A stretch of 6,092 bases of DNA from Candidatus Shapirobacteria bacterium (GTDB lineage Bacteria > Patescibacteriota > Microgenomatia > UBA12405). The stretch is taken from positions 1-6,092 of the forward strand of contig QMND01000040.1 in the NCBI GenBank assembly GCA_003647605.1, given 5' to 3'. The notes under the pieces were generated by a model that saw only the letters and a list, made by a program, of their open reading frames with translations, was not told where the DNA came from and searched no databases. Positions 1 through 5,004 of the stretch are shown piece by piece (position 1 is the stretch's first letter; each line of letters begins with the position of its first letter). A program made the position numbers and the translations under genes.

Positions 1-62
1 CTGTAATCTTTCCTAATATCTATAATTTTCATGGTTGATTTTAATTTTTTATATTCTATCAT
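1..62 (-). CDS. Possible 5' end of an unidentified divergent gene (partial)
   Basis: Reading the minus strand from an ATG at 62-60 gives 20 open codons to the window edge, beginning MIEYKKLKSTMKIIDIRKDY. An AAGGG element (71-67) lies 4 nt before this ATG, and a plausible minus-strand promoter lies further upstream, inside the valS start. A second in-frame ATG at 32-30 could be the real start but has no ribosome-binding signal. The fragment is too short to identify. The IxIxxxRKDY pattern is loosely like the first strand of ABC transporter ATPases, but that is only an impression. If real, the gene is divergent from valS with 32 bp between the start codons. Confidence 0.4.
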   Translation of the reverse strand, partial: MIEYKKLKSTMKIIDIRKDY

Positions 63-78
63 TTTTCCCTTAATCTCG

Positions 79-87
79 TGCTAAAAT
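79..87 (+). promoter_or_regulatory. Extended -10 promoter of valS, implying a leaderless mRNA
   Basis: TGcTAAAAT is an extended -10 element (TG at 79-80, hexamer 82-87, 5 of 6 matches to TATAAT). No good -35 is seen 16-18 nt upstream, as often with extended -10 promoters. Only 7 nt separate the hexamer from the valS ATG, so transcription should begin at or within a base or two of the A of the start codon. Confidence 0.55.
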
Positions 88-112
88 AGAAACTATGGAT
101 AAGCGTTATCAA
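83..112 (-). promoter_or_regulatory. Candidate promoter for the divergent minus-strand gene
   Basis: On the minus strand TTGATA (112-107, 5 of 6 matches to the -35 consensus) is separated by 18 nt from TATTTT (88-83, 4 of 6 matches to the -10). The -10 ends 20 nt before the ATG at 62. The -35 lies inside the first codons of valS and the -10 overlaps the valS -10 on the other strand, so the two promoters would exclude each other. Seen by eye only. Confidence 0.35.
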
Positions 113-2404
113 CCAGACAAAGAAACAGATATATATAAATTGTGGGAGAAAAAAAGGGCCTTTACTCCCATCGTTCCCGCCAATCCTACTGAAGCCAAAA
201 AAAAACACAAACCTTTTACTATTATTTTACCTCCCCCCAATGCTAACGACCCCCTCCATGCTGGTCATGCTTTGTATGTAGTTGAGGATATAATGATTCG
301 TTTTCATCGTATGTTAGGAGATCCGACTTTGTGGTTACCAGGAACCGACCATGCTGGAATTGAAACTCAATTTGTATTTGAAAAACACTTAACCCAAAAA
401 GGTAAAAGTCGTTTTGACTATGACCGTCAAACTTTATTTCAAATGATTGCTAATTATGTTAACAAAAACAGAGGAATCGCTGTCAAACAAATGAAAAGAT
501 TGGGTTTTTCTTTAGATTGGACTAGGGAAAGATTTACTCTAGATCCGGCTCATACTAAAAGGATTTTTGCTGTTTTCAAAAAAATGTATCAAGATGGCTT
601 GATTTACAGAGATGAACAAATCGTTAATTATTGTACTCACTGTGGTACCGCCTTTTCTAATTTAGAGGTAATACATAAACAGGTAAATTCGCATCTATGG
701 TACTTTAAATATCCTCTAATCGACAACCCCAAAGAGTTTATAGAAGTAGCTACTACTAGACCTGAAACTATGTTGGGTGATACAGCTGTGGCTATTCATC
801 CCAAAGACCCTCGTTATCAAAAATATAAAGGTAAAAAAATTCTTTTACCAATTATAAATAAAGAAATCCCTATTATTTTCGATAAAATGATAGATCCTGA
901 TTTTGGCACTGGGGCTGTAAAAGTAACCCCAGCCCATTCTCCAGAAGATTTTCAAATGGCCAAAACTCACCATCTAAATATTATCAACATTATCAATTTC
1001 GACGGTAAGTTTAATAACAAAGCCCCAAAAAAGTATAGAGGTTTTTATGCCACACAAGTCAGAAAAATGGTGATTGAAGATATGGACAAATTAGGGTTTT
1101 TATCTAAAGTAGAGGATTACAGTCATCAGGTTGGTCATTGTTATCGTTGTCACAATCCTATTGAACCATTGTTGACTCCTCAACTATTCGTCAAAATTAA
1201 ACCGTTGGCTGATAAAGCTGTCGAGGCAGTTAAACAAAAAAAGACTAAGTTTTTTCCTCAGCGTTTTCAAAAAAACTTTTTTCAATGGATGGACAAAATT
1301 CGTGATTGGCCTATTTCTAGACAAATTATTTGGGGACATCGGATTCCAATTTGGTACAACTTAGACGAAAGAGATGATTTTTTAATTAGTTTCGTTGATG
1401 ATAACAAGAAATTAATTAGCTCCTACTGGCTTGATATTAAGAAAAAATACGATTTCGATACTGTCAAAAAAGGTCTCCAGTCAATCATTGCTCCAGCCAA
1501 AGCTAATTATTACCTATCAGAAAAAGATGCCCTTAAACACGGTCCTTTAGTTCTTCAAGAAACCGACACTTTTGACACTTGGTTTTCTTCAGCTCAATGG
1601 CCATATTCTACTTTAGGCTGGCAGGCCGACGGTCAACATTCGCCTGATTTTGAATATTTTTACCCCACTACAGTTTTAGATACTATGTGGGACATCTTGT
1701 TTTTTTGGGTGGCCAGAATGATTATGATAGGTATTTATGCTACCGGCCAAGTTCCTTTTGAAATAGCCCATATGCACTCTAGAGTAAACGATCTCCATGG
1801 TAAAAAGATGAGTAAATCCAAAGGAAATGTAATAGAACCAATTAAAATAGCTGAAGAATTTGGAGCTGATGCCTTAAGAATGGCCTTAGTTTATGGGGTT
1901 GCCCCTGCTTCTGATATAGCCCTATCTACTGATAAAATAAGGGCCCAGCGCAATTTTGTCAACAAGATTTGGAATGCTTCTCGTTTTGTTAATATAATCA
2001 TTGATCGTTTTCAACAAAACCACCCCAATTTGCTCGTTAATTTGCCCAGTTCCTTTTCTGAATTAAGAAACTTAACCAAACACCCTGATGATTTAGAAAT
2101 TATTGCCGATTTGGAGAAAGTTATTAAGTCTACTACCAAAAATTTAAAAACCTATCGTTTTGGGCAAGCTTCTGAAGATCTTTATCAGTTTTTTTGGCAC
2201 CAGTTTTGTGATAGTTACATAGAAAAAACCAAAGACAAGGGAGTTGATGTTATACCTGTCTTAGTTTTTGTTTTAATTAACAGTCTAAAATTACTTCACC
2301 CCTTTATTCCTTTTGTGACGGAATCAATTTATCAAAATTTTAAACAAACTTTTGCTTTTAAAGAAGGTTTGTTGGCTACTTCTAGTTGGCCAAAAACCAG
2401 TTAA
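95..2404 (+). CDS. valS: Valyl-tRNA synthetase (short, without C-terminal coiled coil)
   Basis: A class Ia synthetase that joins valine to tRNA-Val with ATP in the cytoplasm and edits mischarged threonine. The start MDKRYQPDK matches the usual ValRS beginning. Visible parts are the PPPN box with the HIGH motif HAGH (residues 46-58), a CxxC knuckle (C180, C183), the CP1 editing domain (about 195-355) with TTRPETMLGD at 220-229 and GTGAVKVTPAH at 271-281, a second CxxC (C349, C352), KMSKS (571-575) and an anticodon-binding helical domain to about 757. At 769 residues it is clearly shorter than E. coli ValRS (951): it stops at SSWPKTS and lacks the C-terminal coiled-coil tRNA arm. In the editing pocket the usual HDPxD is HSPED, so one Asp is Ser (S282) while D285 is kept. 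No Shine-Dalgarno sequence precedes the ATG. The next gene starts one base after its stop. Confidence 0.96.
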   Translation: MDKRYQPDKETDIYKLWEKKRAFTPIVPANPTEAKKKHKPFTIILPPPNANDPLHAGHALYVVEDIMIRFHRMLGDPTLWLPGTDHAGIETQFVFEKHLTQKGKSRFDYDRQTLFQMIANYVNKNRGIAVKQMKRLGFSLDWTRERFTLDPAHTKRIFAVFKKMYQDGLIYRDEQIVNYCTHCGTAFSNLEVIHKQVNSHLWYFKYPLIDNPKEFIEVATTRPETMLGDTAVAIHPKDPRYQKYKGKKILLPIINKEIPIIFDKMIDPDFGTGAVKVTPAHSPEDFQMAKTHHLNIINIINFDGKFNNKAPKKYRGFYATQVRKMVIEDMDKLGFLSKVEDYSHQVGHCYRCHNPIEPLLTPQLFVKIKPLADKAVEAVKQKKTKFFPQRFQKNFFQWMDKIRDWPISRQIIWGHRIPIWYNLDERDDFLISFVDDNKKLISSYWLDIKKKYDFDTVKKGLQSIIAPAKANYYLSEKDALKHGPLVLQETDTFDTWFSSAQWPYSTLGWQADGQHSPDFEYFYPTTVLDTMWDILFFWVARMIMIGIYATGQVPFEIAHMHSRVNDLHGKKMSKSKGNVIEPIKIAEEFGADALRMALVYGVAPASDIALSTDKIRAQRNFVNKIWNASRFVNIIIDRFQQNHPNLLVNLPSSFSELRNLTKHPDDLEIIADLEKVIKSTTKNLKTYRFGQASEDLYQFFWHQFCDSYIEKTKDKGVDVIPVLVFVLINSLKLLHPFIPFVTESIYQNFKQTFAFKEGLLATSSWPKTS

Positions 2405-2405
2405 A

Positions 2406-2837
2406 ATGAAAAAAAAAATTCTGATTTTAACAATGTTAAGCTTATTTTTTGGACTTTTATACCAAGATAATCTTTTTCGTATCAAACTTAAATCTTTTTC
2501 CCTGTCTAGAGGTACCCACTACTTTAACAATTTACTTTTATGGCACTATTATGTTGATCACCAACAATGGTCTTCAGCCATATCTTTAGAAAAAGACATC
2601 GACACCTTAGACATTGATTTTTGGAAACAAAATAGTTATCCGCCTTTGATTAAAAAAAGGTTAAACAATTTACTCTGCCAAACAAACAAAAGCGTAGACG
2701 ATTTGATAGAAATTGCCAGACTTTACTCAAAACTTGGACAGTTAGATAAAAGCCACAACTATCTTTTAATGGCTCAGCAAACAGACCCCATCAGAGATGA
2801 TATCACCCAATTATTGCTTCAAACTAATCCTTTTTAG
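2406..2837 (+). CDS. Hypothetical membrane-anchored protein with a TPR-like repeat
   Basis: 143 residues, family not recognised. The ATG at 2406 lies one base after the valS TAA, so translation is probably coupled to valS. It is preferred over an in-frame upstream ATG at 2352, which lies inside valS. The N-terminus MKKKILILTMLSLFFGLLY is a lysine-led hydrophobic segment: an uncleaved signal anchor or signal peptide with no obvious cleavage site. Residues 97-130 fit one TPR unit well (A104, Y107, G111, S116, A123, P128 fall at the consensus positions), and residues 39-70 could be a degenerate one (Y49, A58). It is probably an anchored outward-facing interaction domain; its link to ValRS may be positional only. 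The 3' end overlaps rplY on the other strand by 14 bp, and no terminator is visible between them. Confidence 0.75.
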   Translation: MKKKILILTMLSLFFGLLYQDNLFRIKLKSFSLSRGTHYFNNLLLWHYYVDHQQWSSAISLEKDIDTLDIDFWKQNSYPPLIKKRLNNLLCQTNKSVDDLIEIARLYSKLGQLDKSHNYLLMAQQTDPIRDDITQLLLQTNPF

Positions 2838-3492
2838 TTTCTTTTTCCTCTGTCTGTTCTTCTTTGTTTTCCTTTTTCTTTTCTCCGTCAACCAATTCTT
2901 CTGTCGTCTCTTCGGCTACTTCTACTACCTCTTCTTTTTCTTCTTCAACTTTGACGATTGCCTGTTCACTATCACTAACCATACTAACTTTGTCATCTTT
3001 CCATTCCAAATCAGCTATGGTCAAAATATCACCAATCTTCTCTAATTTAGAAATATCAATTTCTATCTTTTCAGGCAAATCCACAGGTAAGGCTTCAACC
3101 TCTACAGTATCGGCAATAGGTACCAAAACCCCACCGCCTTTAACAGCCGTGGATTCGCCTATTAATTCTATTGGGATTTCAGCTACAATCTTGTGACTTA
3201 AATCTACCTTGTATAAATCAATATGTATAAGTTTGTCACTTACAGGGTGATACTGAGGATTTTTGAATAAAACTGGGATTTTTTTATCATTTAAGTCAAC
3301 ATCAAACAAGGTAGTTGTTCCCAATTCATTAAACAATTTGTTTACCTCCTTTTCTTTCAGTTTTAAAGAAACAGACTTAAATCCTTTTCCATAAACACTA
3401 GCTGGCAACCAACCTTCTCTCCTTAATTTTCTAACTTTTCTGCCCAAAATTTCTCTAACTTCGGCCTTTAAAATCTCTCTTTTTTTATTCAT
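2824..3492 (-). CDS. rplY: Ribosomal protein bL25, CTC/TL5 type, with acidic tail
   Basis: 222 residues. bL25 binds 5S rRNA in the central protuberance of the large subunit. The N-terminal 5S-binding domain (about 1-95) carries the hallmark GRKVRKLRREGWLPASVYGKG (17-37). The C-terminal beta domain of the long CTC/TL5 form runs to about 182 (KGGGVLVPIADTVEVEALP, 118-136). The tail (183-222) is almost only Glu and Lys with some Thr and Val, and is probably disordered. ATG at 3492 is chosen because MNKKREILKAEVRE is a normal family start; a TTG nine codons upstream would add an atypical extension. There is no Shine-Dalgarno sequence. It has its own promoter, back to back with the trpS leader promoter, and it converges on the TPR-like gene, overlapping it by 14 bp. 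Both overlapping stops are TAG. Confidence 0.93.
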   Translation of the reverse strand: MNKKREILKAEVREILGRKVRKLRREGWLPASVYGKGFKSVSLKLKEKEVNKLFNELGTTTLFDVDLNDKKIPVLFKNPQYHPVSDKLIHIDLYKVDLSHKIVAEIPIELIGESTAVKGGGVLVPIADTVEVEALPVDLPEKIEIDISKLEKIGDILTIADLEWKDDKVSMVSDSEQAIVKVEEEKEEVVEVAEETTEELVDGEKKKENKEEQTEEKETKKD

Positions 3493-3502
3493 TTTTGTTA
3501 AG

Positions 3503-3526
3503 CAGTTACGCTGAAACAATTAACTG
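3503..3526 (-). promoter_or_regulatory. Hairpin in the rplY 5' untranslated region
   Basis: In the rplY mRNA, CAGTTA (3526-3521) can pair with TAACTG (3508-3503) around a 12-nt loop. With the predicted start of transcription near 3526 the stem would sit at the very 5' end of the message, 10 nt before the start codon. It could protect the mRNA or be a binding site for autogenous control; neither is shown. A 6-bp stem can occur by chance. Confidence 0.3.
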
Positions 3527-3532
3527 ATATGG

Positions 3533-3561
3533 ATATTAACACAAAAACTGTCCACTAACAA
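3533..3561 (-). promoter_or_regulatory. rplY promoter
   Basis: On the minus strand TTGTTA (3561-3556, 4 of 6 -35 matches) is followed after 17 nt by the extended -10 TGtTAATAT (3541-3533). Transcription should start near 3526, giving about 34 nt of untranslated leader. It is divergent from the leader-peptide promoter, with 11 bp between the two -35 elements. Confidence 0.5.
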
Positions 3562-3572
3562 CAAACCAAATT

Positions 3573-3600
3573 TTGATATTACCAACAACTATGTTAAACT
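3573..3600 (+). promoter_or_regulatory. Promoter of the trpS leader transcript
   Basis: TTGATA (3573-3578, 5 of 6 -35 matches) is followed after 16 nt by the extended -10 TGtTAAACT (3592-3600). The hexamer ends 7 nt before the leader-peptide ATG, the same spacing as at valS, so the message is predicted to be leaderless or nearly so. Confidence 0.6.
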
Positions 3601-3607
3601 ATCACCA

Positions 3608-3652
3608 ATGATATTAAAAAACTTATCCACTAGCTGGTGGTGCTTCTGCTGA
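3608..3652 (+). CDS. Tandem-Trp leader peptide (trpL-like) of the trpS attenuator
   Basis: A 14-codon frame, MILKNLSTSWWCFC, ending in TGA at 3650-3652. Two Trp codons stand side by side at positions 10 and 11 (TGG TGG, 3635-3640). The E. coli trp operon leader peptide is also 14 residues with Trp at 10 and 11 and a UGA stop, although the rest of the sequence is unrelated. The promoter lies 7 nt upstream, an intrinsic terminator lies 59 nt after the stop, and the next gene is trpS. The inferred role is as a sensor: a ribosome short of Trp-tRNA stalls at codons 10-11 and frees the antiterminator segment, which begins 7 nt after the stop. The peptide itself probably has no function. There are also two Cys codons (12 and 14), so a Cys input cannot be excluded. 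The CDS is too short for automatic gene callers. Confidence 0.75.
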   Translation: MILKNLSTSWWCFC

Positions 3653-3734
3653 CCCAAAAGCGGGAGTCGTTTTAATGTCATAAAAATTAAATCAATTCTT
3701 TTAATAAACTCAACCCGCATTGGCGGGTTTTTTT
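3651..3734 (+). promoter_or_regulatory. Ribosome-mediated transcription attenuator controlling trpS
   Basis: Segment 1, GACCC (3651-3655), overlaps the leader stop and can pair with GGG-TC in 3662-3668 (2-nt bulge). Segment 2, GCGGGAGT (3660-3667), can instead pair with segment 3, ACT-CAA-CCCGC (3708-3718): 8 bp with a CAA bulge. Segment 3 can also pair with segment 4, GCGGGTT (3723-3729), to make the terminator. Predicted logic: with ample Trp-tRNA the ribosome reaches the UGA and covers segment 2, so 3:4 forms and transcription stops. Stalling at the Trp codons leaves segment 2 free, 2:3 forms and trpS is transcribed. With no translation, 1:2 forms and again permits 3:4. No T-box sequence (TGGNACCGCG) is present. 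The structures were found by eye; energies were not computed. Confidence 0.7.
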
Positions 3735-3749
3735 ATTACTCCCGCTTTT
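3656..3749. repeat. 12-bp perfect inverted repeat enclosing the attenuator terminator
   Basis: AAAAGCGGGAGT (3656-3667) and ACTCCCGCTTTT (3738-3749) are perfect reverse complements, 70 bp apart, with the terminator hairpin nested inside. The left arm contains attenuator segment 2. The right arm lies beyond the terminator T tract, so this long stem can form only in readthrough RNA. It also ends in a T run. Its inner CCCGC could pair with segment 4 (GCGGG, 3723-3727) as well. Confidence 0.85.
3712..3734 (+). terminator. Intrinsic terminator in the trpS leader
   Basis: AACCCGC (3712-3718) and GCGGGTT (3723-3729) form a perfect 7-bp stem around the loop ATTG, followed by an uninterrupted T run to 3734. 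The T tract lies only on the plus-strand side, so it does not serve rplY. No long gene ends before it on the plus strand, so its substrate must be the short leader transcript. This is what one expects of an attenuator. Confidence 0.88.
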
Positions 3750-3756
3750 TATAAAA

Positions 3757-3765
3757 TGTTAAACT
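3757..3765 (+). promoter_or_regulatory. Possible second promoter immediately before trpS
   Basis: TGtTAAACT repeats exactly the extended -10 of the leader promoter; with one flanking base the 10-mer ATGTTAAACT occurs at 3591-3600 and 3756-3765. It lies 12 nt before the trpS ATG and has no good -35. If active it would give a basal trpS transcript that bypasses the attenuator. Confidence 0.35.
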
Positions 3766-3777
3766 TTAAATATAAAA

Positions 3778-4800
3778 ATGAATAACTCAAAAAAACAAAA
3801 CAATCTAGTTAAAGCTCGTATTTTAACTGGTGATCGACCTACTGGTCATCTTCATTTAGGCCACTTTGTCGGTACTCTTCAAAATCGAGTCAAATTGCAA
3901 CACAGTTATGATTCTTTCTTTATTATTGCCGACTTGCATATGCTAACCACTCAGCCTTCTTTGGCTAAAACATCGGCCATCAAAAATAATGCTAGGGGAA
4001 TGGTTTTAGACTATTTATCTGTTGGTATCGATCCCAAAATATCCACTATTTATCAACAAAGTAAAGTTTTAGAAGTTGCTTATTTGGCTTTACTTTTTTC
4101 TATGCTAGTTACTGTGCCTCGTTGTCAAAGGGTTCCCACCTTGAAAGAAGTTATGCACGATTTAAAAATAAAAAAACCTTCACTGGGTTTATTAAATTAC
4201 CCAGTTCTTCAATCGGCTGATATTTTGATGGTCAAGGCCGATTTAGTTCCAGTTGGTAAAGATCAGGAGAGCCATTTGGAAATTACCAGAGAAATAGCCA
4301 AAACCTTTAATAAAACATATAAAACTGTTTTTCCTGTCCCTAAGGCTTTAATTGGAGATACTGGAACCTTAATTGGTACTGATGGTCAAGTTAAAATGAG
4401 CAAATCTGTAGGCAATACTATTAATCTTTCCGATGATTTTGAAACAGTTAACCAAAAAGTTATGGCTATGTATACCGACCCTAGTCGTATTCATCCCACC
4501 GATCCAGGCAAGGTTGAAGGCAACCCTGTTTTCATCTATCATCGTCTATTTAATTCCAATAAACAGGAAGTTTTGGAGCTAGAAGATAGGTACAAACATG
4601 GTAAGGTTGGTGATGTTGAGGTCAAAAGAAAACTGGCTGTTGCTATCAATAATTTTTTAGATCCTATTCGTCAACAACGAGCTAAGTATCAAAACAAAAC
4701 AGATTTAATTGATCAAATTATCGAAGCAGGTTCTAAAAAAACCAGCTCGATTGCTAGAGACACCCTGAACCAAACTCTTCAGGCCATGAAAATGTTATAA
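3778..4800 (+). CDS. trpS: Tryptophanyl-tRNA synthetase
   Basis: 340 residues, normal for bacterial TrpRS. This class Ic enzyme charges tRNA-Trp with tryptophan in the cytoplasm, usually as a homodimer. The Rossmann domain starts with ILTGDRPTGHLHLGH, whose HIGH motif is HLGH (26-29). SADILMV (146-152) carries the Asp of the DIL motif that contacts the Trp indole (D148), PVGKDQ (158-163) follows, and the KMSKS loop is intact (206-210). The helical anticodon domain fills the C-terminal part. The ATG at 3778 gives a family-like start and has no Shine-Dalgarno sequence. Upstream is a Trp-codon leader peptide and attenuator, so expression is predicted to rise when charged tRNA-Trp falls. The tRNA-Met gene begins 13 nt after its stop, so readthrough transcripts would include the tRNAs. 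Confidence 0.96.
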   Translation: MNNSKKQNNLVKARILTGDRPTGHLHLGHFVGTLQNRVKLQHSYDSFFIIADLHMLTTQPSLAKTSAIKNNARGMVLDYLSVGIDPKISTIYQQSKVLEVAYLALLFSMLVTVPRCQRVPTLKEVMHDLKIKKPSLGLLNYPVLQSADILMVKADLVPVGKDQESHLEITREIAKTFNKTYKTVFPVPKALIGDTGTLIGTDGQVKMSKSVGNTINLSDDFETVNQKVMAMYTDPSRIHPTDPGKVEGNPVFIYHRLFNSNKQEVLELEDRYKHGKVGDVEVKRKLAVAINNFLDPIRQQRAKYQNKTDLIDQIIEAGSKKTSSIARDTLNQTLQAMKML

Positions 4801-4801
4801 T
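4793..4801 (+). promoter_or_regulatory. Extended -10 promoter for the tRNA pair
   Basis: TGtTATAAT is a perfect extended -10, overlapping the last codons and stop of trpS. It ends 12 nt before the mature 5' end of tRNA-Met, so the primary transcript would carry about 6 nt of 5' leader. The same nonamer precedes ppaC. No clear -35 is seen. Because ATG TTA TAA codes for the trpS end, part of the match is forced by the coding sequence. Confidence 0.45.
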
Positions 4802-4813
4802 CAGAGGTTGTTT

Positions 4814-4890
4814 GGCAGGGTAGCTCAGATGGTAAGAGCGCAGCATTCATAACGCTGAGGTCGTGGGTTCGATTCCCACTCCTGCTACCA
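4814..4890 (+). tRNA. tRNA-Met (anticodon CAU), elongator type
   Basis: A full 77-nt cloverleaf: acceptor GGCAGGG with TCCTGCT (wobbles G1-U72 and G7-U66), D stem GCTC/GAGC, anticodon arm CAGCA-TTCATAA-CGCTG with CAT at 4848-4850, variable AGGTC, T arm GTGGG-TTCGATT-CCCAC, discriminator A and encoded CCA. The closing anticodon-stem pair is an A-C mismatch. It lacks the three G-C anticodon-stem pairs of the initiator. A lysidine-modified tRNA-Ile2 also has CAU, but the neighbouring tRNA-Ile(UAU) makes that need unlikely. 23 nt separate it from the next tRNA. Confidence 0.93.
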
Positions 4891-4913
4891 AACCAATCCA
4901 AATTAGTTAATTT

Positions 4914-4989
4914 GGGCATATAGCTCAGCGGTTAGAGCACTGATCTTATAAGTCAGGGGTCGATGGTTCGAATCCATCTATGCCCACCA
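4914..4989 (+). tRNA. tRNA-Ile (anticodon UAU), reading AUA
   Basis: A 76-nt cloverleaf: acceptor GGGCATA/TATGCCC (7 perfect pairs), D stem GCTC/GAGC, anticodon arm CTGAT-CTTATAA-GTCAG with TAT at 4947-4949, variable GGGTC, T arm GATGG-TTCGAAT-CCATC, discriminator A and encoded CCA. UAU pairs directly with AUA. Most bacteria instead use a CAU tRNA with lysidine made by TilS; Mycoplasma mobile is a described exception using UAU. AUA is used freely in the genes here. It is probably processed from a common precursor with tRNA-Met. Confidence 0.94.
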
Positions 4990-5004
4990 TGCGAAGAGCG
5001 AAGC

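Noticed and set aside
2797..3196. Two plus-strand open frames (2797-3045 and 2864-3196) inside rplY
   Set aside because: They are Phe/Leu- and Ser/Thr-rich translations of the antisense of rplY, whose minus-strand frame is a clear conserved bL25.
3712..3734. Terminator for rplY or a standalone small RNA gene
   Set aside because: It lies upstream of rplY on the wrong strand. A standalone sRNA would be possible, but the Trp-codon frame, competing stems and the following trpS explain the same sequence better.
3656..3749. MITE-like element with 12-bp terminal inverted repeats
   Set aside because: No target-site duplication flanks it, and the inner sequence is explained by an attenuator terminator. 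A mobile origin cannot be fully excluded.
3608..3754. The leader frame reads on from the UGA at 3650 to a TAA at 3752, so it would be a 48-codon gene if UGA were recoded
   Set aside because: About 1,780 codons in five other genes contain no in-frame TGA, so UGA is a stop. The extension would also cover the terminator hairpin, whose sequence is explained as RNA structure. No selenocysteine element or conserved protein pattern was seen.
3608..3777. T-box riboswitch before trpS
   Set aside because: No T-box consensus, no stem I pattern and no specifier loop were found. The Trp codons lie in a translated frame instead.
4900..4913. Inverted repeat AAATTA-GT-TAATTT between the tRNAs
   Set aside because: It is short, purely AT in the stems, has a 2-nt loop and no T run; probably chance in an AT-rich spacer.
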